In this document: in pieces, positions 1 through 7,941 of the stretch
How the letters are laid out: every line of letters starts with the position of its first letter
Position numbering within the stretch: the first letter of the stretch is position 1
Origin: Caloramator mitchellensis
GTDB lineage: Bacteria > Bacillota > Clostridia > Clostridiales > Caloramatoraceae
NCBI RefSeq assembly: GCF_001440545.1
Contig: NZ_LKHP01000001.1
Span: forward strand, 1-64,000
Direction of reading: 5' to 3'
DNA: 64,000 nucleotides
Notes under the pieces: model-generated
Database searches by the model: none
Seen by the model: only the letters and a program-made list of their open reading frames with translations
Told to the model about the DNA's origin: nothing
Position numbers and translations under genes: made by a program

Positions 1-1
1 G

Positions 2-88
2 TTGATGGCAGCTGCACCAATAATAGTTGGATTTATTATTGGCCAAAAGCACATCATAAAGGGTATGGTTTCGGGTTCTATTAAGTAA
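2..88 (+). CDS. C-terminal end of a sugar ABC transporter permease (partial)
   Basis: Only the last 28 residues and the stop codon are inside the window. The reading frame starting at base 2 ends in a hydrophobic stretch followed by GQKHIIKGMVSGSIK. This is the usual end of MalG-type carbohydrate permeases; the complete MalG-like permease later in this window ends in a comparable way (FIKGIATTGLKE). The gene would have supplied one membrane subunit of a sugar importer. A hairpin terminator follows at once, so it is probably the last gene of its operon. The family call rests on a short tail and is moderately sure. Confidence 0.6.
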   Translation: MMAAAPIIVGFIIGQKHIIKGMVSGSIK

Positions 89-92
89 TATA

Positions 93-118
93 TCCCCAAA
101 AATTGGGGACTTATTTTT
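93..118 (+). terminator. Rho-independent terminator after the sugar permease
   Basis: TCCCCAA and TTGGGGA form a perfect 7-bp stem around a 3-base loop. It is followed by CTTATTTTTT, a T-rich tail. Confidence 0.75.
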
Positions 119-181
119 TATCTTGAAAATATAAATAGCTCTGATATATTTATTATATAGATTATTAAATGGAGGTAAATT

Positions 182-556
182 ATGAGAATTGCACTTATTG
201 CACATGACAAGAAAAAGGACGATATGGTAGAATTTATAGTAAAAAACAAGAAAGCATTTGAAAATGAAGAGCTATTTGCCACAGGAACAACAGGAAAATT
301 AATACAAGAGGCAACGGGACTAAAGGTTCATAGGTTTTTATCAGGGCCTTATGGTGGTGACCAACAAATAGGTGGATTGGTTGCTCAGGGTGATATTGAT
401 ATGGTAATTTTCTTAAGAGATCCACTTACTGCTCAGCCTCACGAGCCAGATGTTACTGCATTATTAAGAATTTGCGATGTTCATAGCGTTCCTCTTGCAA
501 CTAATCTTGGAACAGCTGAGTTGTTCCTAAAAAGTTTAAGAGATAAAATATTTTAA
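182..556 (+). CDS. mgsA: Methylglyoxal synthase
   Basis: The 124-residue product matches methylglyoxal synthase over its full usual length. It converts dihydroxyacetone phosphate to methylglyoxal and phosphate, a cytoplasmic bypass that relieves sugar-phosphate stress. Visible family motifs are the N-terminal IALIAHD, the phosphate-binding ATGTTGKL near residues 33-40, [11 protein letters not shown], and [14 protein letters not shown] near residues 77-90 with the active-site Asp and His. The start has GGAGG seven bases upstream. A VOC-fold gene follows 24 bp downstream, and glyoxalases belong to that fold, so the pair could link production and removal of methylglyoxal, but that is inference. 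Confidence 0.95.
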   Translation: MRIALIAHDKKKDDMVEFIVKNKKAFENEELFATGTTGKLIQEATGLKVHRFLSGPYGGDQQIGGLVAQGDIDMVIFLRDPLTAQPHEPDVTALLRICDVHSVPLATNLGTAELFLKSLRDKIF

Positions 557-580
557 TACAAATTAAAGGGAGGAAGATTT

Positions 581-979
581 ATGAAGAGAATAACACCTAA
601 TATTTCCGTTGAAAACTGCAACGAAGCGCTAGAGTTTTACAGAGATGTTTTCGGAGGAGAAATAAAAAACGTTCAACATGCAAACAATATAGAAATGTTT
701 AAAGGACAAGAAGGAAAGATAATTCATTCTGAATTACACGTAAATGAAAACTGCATATTCTACTTTGTAGATTTCTTAGGAAACAAATCAATAGGAAATA
801 ATGTTCAGCTAATTCTCGAGCTAAATGATTTTGAAGAAATACAAAAAATATACGATAAATTGAAAGAAGAAGGAAATGTTATATTTGAACTGCAAAAAAC
901 ATTCTGGGGTGCATTCCATGCGGTTGTAGTTGACAAGTATGGTGTTTCATGGGGATTGAATTATATGGAGATGAAATAA
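581..979 (+). CDS. VOC-family (glyoxalase / PhnB-like) protein
   Basis: The 132-residue protein opens with ITPNISVENCNEALEFYRDVFGGEI, typical of PhnB/YjdN-like members of the vicinal-oxygen-chelate fold, and ends with the matching WGAFHAVVVDKYGVSWGLNY. These proteins are usually cytoplasmic, dimeric and of undefined substrate; some are glyoxalases or resistance proteins. It follows mgsA closely and has its own GGGAGG site, so co-transcription is likely. Whether it acts on methylglyoxal conjugates cannot be told from sequence. Confidence 0.8.
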   Translation: MKRITPNISVENCNEALEFYRDVFGGEIKNVQHANNIEMFKGQEGKIIHSELHVNENCIFYFVDFLGNKSIGNNVQLILELNDFEEIQKIYDKLKEEGNVIFELQKTFWGAFHAVVVDKYGVSWGLNYMEMK

Positions 980-991
980 GGAGTGCTTGCT

Positions 992-1624
992 ATGAAAGTA
1001 GTTGCTTTTAATGGAAGTCCTAAAAAAGAGGGTAATACATATACTGCTTTAAGTATAGTTGGTGAAGAACTGAAAAAAGAAGGAATTGAATTTGAAATAA
1101 TCCATGTAGGAGATAAGCTTATTAGAGGATGTATAGCCTGTGGGATGTGCTTTAAGAACAAAAATGAAAGATGTGCAATAGATGATGAAGTAAATGAGTG
1201 GATTCAAAAGATGAAGGAAGCAGATGGAATAGTATTAGGTTCTCCTGTTCATTATTCTTCAATAGCAGCTACTATGAAGGCTTTTTTAGACAGAGCATTT
1301 TATGTAGCATCGGCAAATGGAGGATTATTTAGATACAAGGTTGGAGCATCAGTAGTAGCTGTTAGACGTTCAGGTGGCGTTACAACATTCAATCAGTTGA
1401 ATAATTATATTAATTATGCAGAAATGTTTATTCCTTCTTCAAACTATTGGAATGTTATTCATGGTGCTAAACCTTCAGAAGCTTTGCAGGATGAAGAAGG
1501 TGTTCAGATTATGAGGATTCTTGGAAAAAACATGGCACACCTTTTAAAGTCGTTAAAGAGTGCAGAAAAAATTTTAGAGATTCCTGAAAAAGAAAAGAAG
1601 GTTTATACAAATTTTATAAGATAA
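992..1624 (+). CDS. Flavodoxin-fold NAD(P)H-dependent FMN reductase / iron-sulfur flavoprotein-like
   Basis: The 210-residue protein begins MKVVAFNGSPKKEGNTYTAL, the FMN-phosphate loop of the NADPH-dependent FMN reductase family. IRGCIACGMCFKNKNERCAI near residues 46-65 carries a compact set of cysteines as in iron-sulfur flavoproteins. GSPVHYSS and the RRSGG region are the other flavin contacts of this family. The ATG at 992 is preferred to an in-frame GTG at 983, because AAGGAG at 978-983 lies 8 bp before the ATG while the GTG overlaps it. It is likely co-transcribed with the VOC gene; the electron acceptor is unknown. Confidence 0.85.
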   Translation: MKVVAFNGSPKKEGNTYTALSIVGEELKKEGIEFEIIHVGDKLIRGCIACGMCFKNKNERCAIDDEVNEWIQKMKEADGIVLGSPVHYSSIAATMKAFLDRAFYVASANGGLFRYKVGASVVAVRRSGGVTTFNQLNNYINYAEMFIPSSNYWNVIHGAKPSEALQDEEGVQIMRILGKNMAHLLKSLKSAEKILEIPEKEKKVYTNFIR

Positions 1625-1629
1625 TTTAA

Positions 1630-1661
1630 AAACTCCATCATTATTTTGGTGGAGTTTTTTT
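1630..1661 (+). terminator. Rho-independent terminator after the flavoprotein gene
   Basis: ACTCCA pairs with TGGAGT, with flanking A and T runs extending the stem. TTTTTTT follows. Confidence 0.75.
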
Positions 1662-1733
1662 GTGTGCTTAAGCTAAATTTTAAAATAATTCGAATAAATT
1701 AAATAAATTTTTATAAAAAGTGAAAAAATATGC

Positions 1734-1762
1734 TTGAAAGAGAAAATATAATAATATATAAT
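1734..1762 (+). promoter_or_regulatory. Sigma-A-type promoter of the peroxiredoxin gene
   Basis: TTGAAA (1734-1739), 17 bases, then TATAAT (1757-1762). A further inverted repeat, AAATAATT at 1772-1779 and AATTATTT at 1793-1800, sits just before the ribosome site and could bind a regulator or form a small hairpin. It does not match the PerR box well. Confidence 0.55.
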
Positions 1763-1812
1763 ATTAATAGAAAATAATTATCAAATAAAATAAATTATTT
1801 AGGAGGAATACT

Positions 1813-2334
1813 ATGGAAAGACTAGTAGGTAAAAAAGCACCTTATTTTGAAATGAAGGCCGTAAGTGGTAACGGACAGGATTTTATTAAGGTTCATCTTG
1901 ATGACTACAAGGGAAAGTGGCTTGTAATGTTCTTTTATCCTCTTGATTTTACTTTTGTTTGTCCAACAGAAATAACTGGATATAGCAAAAGAGCAGAGGA
2001 CTTTAGAAAACTTAACGCCGAACTTCTAGCTGTAAGCACAGACAGTGAATTCTCACACCAGGCATGGATTAAGGGTGATTTAGGACAAATTAATTTCCCA
2101 ATAGCTTCGGATTTTACAAAAAAAGTTTCAAATGATTATGGAGTTTTAGTTGAAGAAGAAGGATTAGCCTTAAGAGGCCTTTTTATAATTGACCCAGAAG
2201 GAAATGTAAGATATTCAGTTATACATGATTTGAACATAGGCAGAAGCGTAGATGAAACATTAAGAGTTTTATCAGCACTACAAACTGGTGGACTTTGCCC
2301 AATTGATTGGCATCCAGGAGAAGAAACACTATAA
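1813..2334 (+). CDS. 2-Cys peroxiredoxin (AhpC/TSA family)
   Basis: The 173-residue protein carries the peroxidatic motif FYPLDFTFVCPTE with Cys near residue 50, and a resolving cysteine in GGLCPIDW near the C-terminus. It would be a cytoplasmic thiol peroxidase that reduces hydrogen peroxide and organic hydroperoxides. It is somewhat shorter than typical AhpC (about 187 residues), because the C-terminal tail after the resolving Cys is short. No ahpF or thioredoxin gene is adjacent, so its reductant is not shown. AGGAGG lies before the ATG, and the gene has its own promoter and terminator. Confidence 0.93.
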   Translation: MERLVGKKAPYFEMKAVSGNGQDFIKVHLDDYKGKWLVMFFYPLDFTFVCPTEITGYSKRAEDFRKLNAELLAVSTDSEFSHQAWIKGDLGQINFPIASDFTKKVSNDYGVLVEEEGLALRGLFIIDPEGNVRYSVIHDLNIGRSVDETLRVLSALQTGGLCPIDWHPGEETL

Positions 2335-2346
2335 ATTACTATAAAG

Positions 2347-2375
2347 AACCGTTAGCATAGGCTAGCGGTTTTTTT
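2347..2375 (+). terminator. Rho-independent terminator after the peroxiredoxin gene
   Basis: AACCGTTAGC pairs with GCTAGCGGTT (one G-T pair) around a 4-base loop. Seven T residues and ATTG follow. Confidence 0.85.
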
Positions 2376-2398
2376 ATTGACTAAATAAAAAATATATA

Positions 2399-2438
2399 AT
2401 ATTATATGACTATAAATACAAATTTGGTCATATAATAT
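2399..2438 (+). promoter_or_regulatory. Candidate operator of the TetR-family gene
   Basis: A perfect 12-bp inverted repeat: ATATTATATGAC at 2399-2410 and GTCATATAATAT at 2427-2438, 16 bp apart. It lies immediately upstream of the TetR gene. Autoregulation through such repeats is usual for this family; the binding itself is inferred. Confidence 0.55.
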
Positions 2439-2453
2439 ACAGGGGGTGATTTA

Positions 2454-3044
2454 ATGGCAGTCGCTTTTACTGACTATGAAAAGGAGATTATACGAGAAAA
2501 GCTGATTTTATCAGCGAAAGAATGTCTTAAGAAATATGGTGTTAAGAAAACGACAGTTGATGAGCTAAGTAAAATGGCTGGAATTTCCAAAGGAGCCTTC
2601 TATATTTTTTTTGAATCCAAAGAAGCGTTATTTTTTGAAGTTCTTGAAGATTTCCAAAAGAATATATTTAAAGATGCCTTTAAAGATTTAGATTCATATA
2701 GTAAAGATTACAAATACTTGTTTACAGAGACAATTTTCAATTTAATAATAAGTGTTAAAAATTCTTTCATAATTAACATAATAAAAAACAATGAGATTGA
2801 GTTAATTTATAGAAAGCTTCCTGAAAAGGTATTGTTAAAACATGATGATTTTGATGAGGCTTTAGCAAATCATATGATTGAAAAATTTAATTTGGAAAAT
2901 AAAATAGATAAGAATGTATTAGTTGCAGTATTAAGAGCAATTTTTATGACATTGTTGCACGAAAGAGAAATAGGGAACAATTTTGATGAAGCAATTAAGA
3001 TTTTGATAGAAGGATTAGCCAATAGTATTTTTGAGGTGAATTGA
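2454..3044 (+). CDS. TetR/AcrR-family transcriptional regulator
   Basis: The 196-residue protein has the TetR DNA-binding head: AKECLKKYGVKKTTVDELSKMAGISKGAFYIFFESKEALFFEVL at about residues 22-66, with the helix-turn-helix and the G-x-FY-x-F signature. The remaining helical C-terminal part is the ligand and dimer domain. It is followed 1 bp later by the ABC exporter genes, so it probably represses them and itself and responds to an exported toxic compound. The ligand is unknown. The start follows a purine-rich GGGGGTGAT site. Confidence 0.92.
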   Translation: MAVAFTDYEKEIIREKLILSAKECLKKYGVKKTTVDELSKMAGISKGAFYIFFESKEALFFEVLEDFQKNIFKDAFKDLDSYSKDYKYLFTETIFNLIISVKNSFIINIIKNNEIELIYRKLPEKVLLKHDDFDEALANHMIEKFNLENKIDKNVLVAVLRAIFMTLLHEREIGNNFDEAIKILIEGLANSIFEVN

Positions 3045-3045
3045 A

Positions 3046-3897
3046 ATGATTGAAGTGAACAAACTGAATTTCAGCTATCAAAAAAATAAAGAATTTATTA
3101 AAGACATGACTTTTAATGTAGATAAAGGTGAAATATTTGGTTTTCTTGGTCCATCAGGGGCTGGTAAAAGCACACTGCAGAAAATATTAACCGGGACAAT
3201 CAAGGATTATGAGGGCAATGTCAAAGTTGATGGGGAGGAAGTAAAAAATCACAAAACTGAATTTTACGAAAAAATTGGAGTTGTTTTTGAATTTCCAACA
3301 TTATATGCAAAATTTACTGCACTTGAAAATATGAACTATTTTGCGTCACTTTATAAAAATTCGAGAATAGATAGTATTGAATTGCTTAACATGGTTGGCT
3401 TAAAAGAATTTGATAACAAAAAAGTTTCAGAGTTTTCAAAGGGCATGAAAACACGATTAAACTTTGTAAAATCACTCTCACACCAACCTAAAATATTGTT
3501 TTTAGACGAACCTACCACAGGTTTGGATCCTGCAAACTCAAGATTAATAAAAGATATAATTTTAGAACAAAAAAAGTTAGGTAAAACAATATTAATTACC
3601 ACTCATAACATGTATCTTGCAACTGAAATTTGTGATAGAGTTGCATTTATTGTGGATGGGAAAATAAAGGCATTAGATAGTCCTAAAAATTTAATCATGA
3701 AATCCAAAAAAAGCGTTTTAAGATATTCTTATTGCGATGGAAATATTCAATATGAAAAGCAGACTCCTCTAAATGAAACTTCAAATGATAAAAGTCTAAT
3801 CAGAGCAATTAATGAAAATTTACTTGTAAGTATTCATTCTGTAGAGCCTACTCTTGAGGATATATTTATAGAAATGACTGGAAGGTGTTTGGATTGA
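3046..3897 (+). CDS. ABC transporter ATP-binding protein (exporter)
   Basis: The 283-residue ATPase has Walker A GPSGAGKST near residues 36-44, a signature loop FSKGMKTRLNF (a variant of LSGGQ), Walker B ILFLDEPTTGLDP and the switch His in TTHN. About 65 residues after the core form a DrrA/CcmA-like C-terminal extension ending in EPTLEDIFIEMTGR, typical of type-2 drug and antibiotic exporters. It is tightly coupled to the TetR gene and to two permease genes, which together make a complete exporter. The substrate cannot be read from sequence. Confidence 0.92.
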   Translation: MIEVNKLNFSYQKNKEFIKDMTFNVDKGEIFGFLGPSGAGKSTLQKILTGTIKDYEGNVKVDGEEVKNHKTEFYEKIGVVFEFPTLYAKFTALENMNYFASLYKNSRIDSIELLNMVGLKEFDNKKVSEFSKGMKTRLNFVKSLSHQPKILFLDEPTTGLDPANSRLIKDIILEQKKLGKTILITTHNMYLATEICDRVAFIVDGKIKALDSPKNLIMKSKKSVLRYSYCDGNIQYEKQTPLNETSNDKSLIRAINENLLVSIHSVEPTLEDIFIEMTGRCLD

Positions 3898-4601
3898 GAA
3901 TAATAAACGCAATCAAAAATGATATTAAATTTCAATTTAAGTATGGCTTTTACTATCTGTATAGTCTTTTATCTCTTTTATATATTTTATTAATTTATTT
4001 TGTGCCTAATGACTATAAGAATATAATTGCAGTTGTTGTATTATTTTCTGACCCTGTAGCACTTGGCATGATTTTCATGGGTGCAATTATTCTTTTTGAA
4101 AAAAGCGAAAACGTATTGCAAGCACTATTAATTACTCCATTAAGAGCAGAAGAATATATTATTGCCAAGGTAATTTCTATCTCAATTATTTCTGAATTAT
4201 CAAGTTTAGCTATCGTAACTATTAGCTTTGATTTGAACAACTATAACTTGTTTTTTATATTTAGTGGTGTTATTTTTGGTTCGTTTATATCAACTCTCTC
4301 AGGGATAATAGTAGCCTCAACAGTTAATTCAATTAATCAATTTATCGTAAGGATTATTCCATTAGGTATTTTTCTTTCAATTCCACCTTTTGCAATTTTA
4401 TTAGGAATAAATAATTCAATATTAAATATTCTCCCGGGAAATATTGTTTTTAACATGCTATTGTCTGGTATGAGAGCAATAAAGGTAAATCCACATTATA
4501 TTATAATTTTTGCATTATGGCTTATGTTGTTTTTTAAGTGGGCCACGTTGAAAATTAATAATATGTTAATAAATATTGGGGGCGTTAGAAATGGCGATTA
4601 A
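3894..4601 (+). CDS. ABC exporter membrane protein 1
   Basis: The 235-residue hydrophobic protein has about six predicted membrane helices and the short cytoplasmic motif NVLQALLITPLRAEEYIIAKV, as in fluoroquinolone-type and other ABC-2 permeases. The TTG at 3894 overlaps the ATPase stop (TTGA) and has GGAAGG 8 bp upstream. An in-frame GTG at 3885 is the alternative but would sit inside that ribosome site. It would pair with the next gene as a heterodimeric channel. Confidence 0.82.
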   Translation: MRIINAIKNDIKFQFKYGFYYLYSLLSLLYILLIYFVPNDYKNIIAVVVLFSDPVALGMIFMGAIILFEKSENVLQALLITPLRAEEYIIAKVISISIISELSSLAIVTISFDLNNYNLFFIFSGVIFGSFISTLSGIIVASTVNSINQFIVRIIPLGIFLSIPPFAILLGINNSILNILPGNIVFNMLLSGMRAIKVNPHYIIIFALWLMLFFKWATLKINNMLINIGGVRNGD

Positions 4602-5319
4602 TAGAGCATTTGTAAAATATTCATTTAAAATAATTTTTAGAGACAATATATTATCGATTTTAATTATATCCCCAATCATTACAGCATTCGCCTTTAAGTT
4701 GTTAATTGCTTTTGCAAACAAAATTATTTCAACTAAGTTTGGAATTCAAAACGTTTTAGAGGCATATTATCTGCTGCTTGATGTAGTTTTTGTATATCTA
4801 TCTCCATGCTTTTTTAGTATAATATCAAGTTTAGTGATTTTAGAAGAATTAGATGAAAACACTTCTCAATACCTTATGATTACTCCTCTTAACAAAAGAG
4901 GATATCTTGTTTGGAGATTATTTATACCATGTTTTGTTTCTTTTGTATTTTCAATAGTCTTGGTTTATTCTTTCAGTTTGACTAACTTTAACTTTTTTCA
5001 GGTAGTATTACTATCAGCAATATCTGTATTAAATGCTTTGATCATGTCACTTATAATTATTACTTCATCAAAAAATAAAGTTGAAGGCTTAGCTTGGACT
5101 AAACTTGTTAATATCAATATACTTTTTATTTTTGTTCCTTTTTTCTTTGAAGGTTTATTTGAAAAAATATTTGCTGTATTCCCGTCATATTGGTTAGCTA
5201 TAATTGCAAAAAAATTTGAAAATGAATATTTTTACATCTATGTTTTATTTACTACAATAATATTATCACTATGGATAAAATTATTTTATAAAAGGTTTAT
5301 TAAAAAAGTATTTTACTAA
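4591..5319 (+). CDS. ABC exporter membrane protein 2
   Basis: The 242-residue protein has about six hydrophobic segments and a motif parallel to its partner, LEELDENTSQYLMITPLNKRGYLVWRLF near residues 85-112. The two permeases are therefore probably diverged duplicates. The ATG at 4591 overlaps the previous gene by 11 bp and is preceded by GGGGGC; an in-frame TTG at 4576 lies within that purine run and is less likely. It completes the TetR-ATPase-permease-permease operon. Confidence 0.82.
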   Translation: MAINRAFVKYSFKIIFRDNILSILIISPIITAFAFKLLIAFANKIISTKFGIQNVLEAYYLLLDVVFVYLSPCFFSIISSLVILEELDENTSQYLMITPLNKRGYLVWRLFIPCFVSFVFSIVLVYSFSLTNFNFFQVVLLSAISVLNALIMSLIIITSSKNKVEGLAWTKLVNINILFIFVPFFFEGLFEKIFAVFPSYWLAIIAKKFENEYFYIYVLFTTIILSLWIKLFYKRFIKKVFY

Positions 5320-5335
5320 TTTTGGAGGGATTTGC

Positions 5336-5794
5336 GTGAGAAAGGTGTTTACAGCAGAAATCAAAAAAGCCGAAGGAGTTAACGGAGCTTATGTTGAAAT
5401 TCCTTTTGATGTTGAAGAAATTTTTGGGGCAAAAAGAGTTAAAGTAAAGGCGAGGTTTAATGAAAAAGAGTATAGAGGGTCTATAGTATCTATGGGTGGA
5501 TGCTACATGATAGGAATTACTCAAGCCATAAGAAAGGAGATAGGAAAAGATATAGGAGATTTAATAACGGTTGAAATAGAAAAAGATGAAGATGAAAGAG
5601 TTGTTGAAATACCAGAGGATTTTGAAAAGTTATTAGATGAAAACCCCAAAGCAAAGGAGTTTTTTAATAAATTGTCATATACCAATAAAAAAGAATATAT
5701 AACGTGGATAACAAGTGCTAAAAAAGAAGAAACAAGAAAAAATAGAATTGAAAAGACAATAGAATTATTGAAAGATGAAAAAAAGTTAAAATAG
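5336..5794 (+). CDS. DUF1905 / YdeI (OmpD-associated)-like protein
   Basis: The 152-residue protein has an N-terminal DUF1905 beta-barrel (FTAEIKKAEGVNGAYVEIPFDVEEIFGAKRVKVKARFN, residues 4-42) and a C-terminal YdeI-like helical tail (LDENPKAKEFFNKLSYTNKKEYITWITSAKKEETRKNRIEKTIELL). This two-part design is common in soluble bacterial proteins of unknown biochemical role. It starts with GTG after GGAGGG, 16 bp behind the exporter operon, and could be co-transcribed with it or not. Confidence 0.8.
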   Translation: MRKVFTAEIKKAEGVNGAYVEIPFDVEEIFGAKRVKVKARFNEKEYRGSIVSMGGCYMIGITQAIRKEIGKDIGDLITVEIEKDEDERVVEIPEDFEKLLDENPKAKEFFNKLSYTNKKEYITWITSAKKEETRKNRIEKTIELLKDEKKLK

Positions 5795-5842
5795 ATAATT
5801 GAAAGTCTTTAATAAAAATCCTTCAATTTTCACAAAAAACCA

Positions 5843-5871
5843 TTGACATGTAAAAAATTCTATTTTATAAT
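5843..5871 (+). promoter_or_regulatory. Consensus sigma-A promoter of the asnA T-box transcript
   Basis: TTGACA (5843-5848), exactly 17 bases, then TATAAT (5866-5871): a full consensus match. Transcription should begin near 5878, right at the first T-box stem. Confidence 0.85.
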
Positions 5872-5877
5872 TACTTA

Positions 5878-6137
5878 AAAGCGATGAAGGGAAGAGTAGA
5901 TATAGGAAGTAATTACAGCGAGCTGGTGGTGGTGTGAGACCAGTATGAAGCCTTTATTGAAGAACATCCCTTAGCTCCCAACCGAAATCTTTTGAGAGTA
6001 GACTTGGGCGGAAATCTCAACCGTTAAAACGAGAACAGTTTCGAGCAATGCTCCGAACTGAGAGTGGTTTTTACAATTTGGGTGGTACCGCGGAAGTAGC
6101 CTTTCGTCCCATTAGGGATGAAAGGCTTTTTATTTTT
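5878..6137 (+). ncRNA. T-box riboswitch with an asparagine specifier (AAC)
   Basis: The leader has the conserved T-box sequence TGGGTGGTACCGCG at 6079-6092. A terminator follows at 6098-6137, where AGCCTTTCGTCCC pairs with GGGATGAAAGGCT before a T run. GAAGGGA near 5886 pairs with TCCCTTA near 5967 to close stem I, placing AAC at 5963-5965 in the specifier loop. AAC is an Asn codon, which agrees with the downstream asparagine synthetase. Uncharged tRNA-Asn should bind and switch the RNA to the antiterminator. The upstream promoter is a perfect consensus. The 5795-6185 gap is filled by this element. Confidence 0.95.
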
Positions 6138-6185
6138 GTAGCGCTGCAAAATTAATACATAAATGAGAATTGAAGGAGGTTTACA

Positions 6186-7193
6186 ATGGAGTGGAAGCAA
6201 ATTGAAGAAATTAAAAGTAATTTGAATTTAAGAGAAACAGAAGTTGCAATTAAACGAATAAAGGATTATTTCGAAACTGCTCTATCGCATAAACTTAACT
6301 TAACAAGGGTATCTGCACCTTTGTTTGTCCAGAAATCGACTGGTTTAAATGATTATTTAAATGGAGTTGAAAGAACGGTTGCCTTCGATGCATTGGATTT
6401 AAAGAATGAAACTATTGAGGTTGTTCAATCTTTGGCAAAGTGGAAAAGATTTGCCCTAAAGAGATACGGTTTTTCTCCAGGGGAAGGATTGTATACGGAT
6501 ATGAATGCAATTAGAAGAGATGAAACTTTAGATAGACTGCATTCTATATATGTCGATCAGTGGGATTGGGAAAAGATAATTTTAAAGGAACAGAGGAATA
6601 TTCAAACATTAAAGCAAATTGTTAAAGATATATATAGCGTATTTAGGCAAACTGAACTTTATGTATATACCTTGTATCCTTTTATAAAGCCAATTCTTCC
6701 AAAGGATATAACTTTTATGACCACACAGGAGTTAGAAGACCAATACCCGGATTTAACTCCAAAGGAAAGAGAATATGAAGCAGTTAAAAAATATGGAGCT
6801 GTTTTTTTGATGAAAATAGGAGATACATTAAGGTCGGGAATAAAACATGATGGTAGGTCTCCTGATTATGATGACTGGAATTTAAATGGAGATATTATCT
6901 TTTATTATCCAACTCTTGATTGTGCATTTGAAATGTCATCTATGGGGATAAGAGTAGATAAAACTGCGTTAATTTATCAATTGTCAAAAAACAATTGTTT
7001 AGATAGATTGGAACAACCATTTCATAGAATGCTCATAAATGACGAACTGCCATTTACAATAGGTGGAGGAATAGGCCAATCAAGAATATGCATGTTTTTC
7101 TTGAGAAAAAAGCATATAGGAGAAGTTCAGGCTTCAGTATGGCCTGAAAATATAATCGAAGAATGTATAAAAGAAAATATAGAGTTGTTGTAA
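6186..7193 (+). CDS. asnA: Aspartate-ammonia ligase (asparagine synthetase A)
   Basis: The 335-residue enzyme makes asparagine from aspartate, ammonia and ATP in the cytoplasm. The whole length matches AsnA, with VSAPLFVQKSTGLNDYLNGVERTVAFDALD, YTDMNAIRRDE, SIYVDQWDWEKII and the C-terminal GGGIGQSRICMFFLRKKHIGEVQASVWP, the class-II synthetase-like ATP-binding region. The start follows GAAGGAGG. It is the sole gene behind the Asn T-box, so it should be induced when asparaginyl-tRNA falls. It carries its own terminator. Confidence 0.97.
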   Translation: MEWKQIEEIKSNLNLRETEVAIKRIKDYFETALSHKLNLTRVSAPLFVQKSTGLNDYLNGVERTVAFDALDLKNETIEVVQSLAKWKRFALKRYGFSPGEGLYTDMNAIRRDETLDRLHSIYVDQWDWEKIILKEQRNIQTLKQIVKDIYSVFRQTELYVYTLYPFIKPILPKDITFMTTQELEDQYPDLTPKEREYEAVKKYGAVFLMKIGDTLRSGIKHDGRSPDYDDWNLNGDIIFYYPTLDCAFEMSSMGIRVDKTALIYQLSKNNCLDRLEQPFHRMLINDELPFTIGGGIGQSRICMFFLRKKHIGEVQASVWPENIIEECIKENIELL

Positions 7194-7202
7194 AATTGAC
7201 TT

Positions 7203-7232
7203 GAGCCTAACTTTAGGCTCTTTTGTTTTTTT
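7203..7232 (+). terminator. Rho-independent terminator after asnA
   Basis: GAGCCTAA pairs with TTAGGCTC around a 2-base loop. TTTTGTTTTTTT follows. Confidence 0.88.
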
Positions 7233-7249
7233 AATTACTGTAATGTAAA

Positions 7250-7284
7250 TTGACATTTTAATGACAATATGTTAATATATTGTC
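7250..7284 (+). promoter_or_regulatory. Promoter and overlapping palindrome before the acetate-family transporter
   Basis: TTGACA (7250-7255), 17 bases, then TAATAT (7273-7278). A perfect 8-bp inverted repeat, GACAATAT at 7263-7270 and ATATTGTC at 7277-7284, straddles the -10 box and could be a repressor operator. Confidence 0.5.
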
Positions 7285-7309
7285 GAATTATGTTATTAGG
7301 AGGGGAATT

Positions 7310-7927
7310 ATGAATATTAATGAAACTCAAAATGTAAAAATTACAGTTTCAGAACCAGCAGGTTTAGGCTTATTTGGTCTTGCAATGGTAACACTTGTAG
7401 CATCGTCGCAAAAGCTTGGGATTACAGAAGGATTATCATTTGTAATTCCATGGGCAATTTTTCTAGGTGCTTTTGCACAGCTATATGCATGCTTAATCGA
7501 TACAAAAAGAAACAATATCTTTGGAGCAACAGCTTTTGGAGGATATGCTTTCTTTTGGTTTGCAGTAGCTATGTCATGGTTAATTAAGCTTGGATTCTTC
7601 GGACAAAATCTAGCATCAAATGTAGACGGGAAACAGTTAGGATTTGCATTCCTAGGATACTTAATCTTTACTATTTATATGACTATTGGCTCAATAGAAA
7701 CAAACAAAGTATTATTATCAATTTTTATATTCATCGATTTCTTATTTATTGGACTTACATTGAATTCATTTGGTATTGCAGCAGAGGCAGCACATAAACT
7801 TGCAGCATGGTCAGAACTAATAATTTCTATTTTATCATTTTATGGTTCTGCAGCTACAGTTCTAAATCATCACTTTGGATATACTTTCTTACCAACAGGA
7901 AGTCCACTAAAAATATTCAAGAAGTAA
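7310..7927 (+). CDS. GPR1/FUN34/YaaH (SatP)-family acetate transporter
   Basis: The 205-residue membrane protein has six hydrophobic segments and family features: the N-terminal EPAGLGLFGLAMVTL (usual signature NPAPLGL), AIFLGAFAQLYACLID, NIFGATAFGGYAFFWFAVA and YGSAATVLNHHFG near the C-terminus. Members move acetate or succinate with protons across the cytoplasmic membrane. The Asn and second Pro of the signature are Glu and Gly here, so substrate preference may differ. ATG 7310 has AGGAGGGG; the frame is open back to 7280 but without a ribosome site there. It is a single-gene unit. Confidence 0.88.
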   Translation: MNINETQNVKITVSEPAGLGLFGLAMVTLVASSQKLGITEGLSFVIPWAIFLGAFAQLYACLIDTKRNNIFGATAFGGYAFFWFAVAMSWLIKLGFFGQNLASNVDGKQLGFAFLGYLIFTIYMTIGSIETNKVLLSIFIFIDFLFIGLTLNSFGIAAEAAHKLAAWSELIISILSFYGSAATVLNHHFGYTFLPTGSPLKIFKK

Positions 7928-7941
7928 TTAAATAAAATTTT

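Noticed and set aside
1740-1812. PerR box before the peroxiredoxin gene.
   Set aside because: The AT-rich sequence has an inverted repeat, but does not fit TTATAATNATTATAA closely enough.
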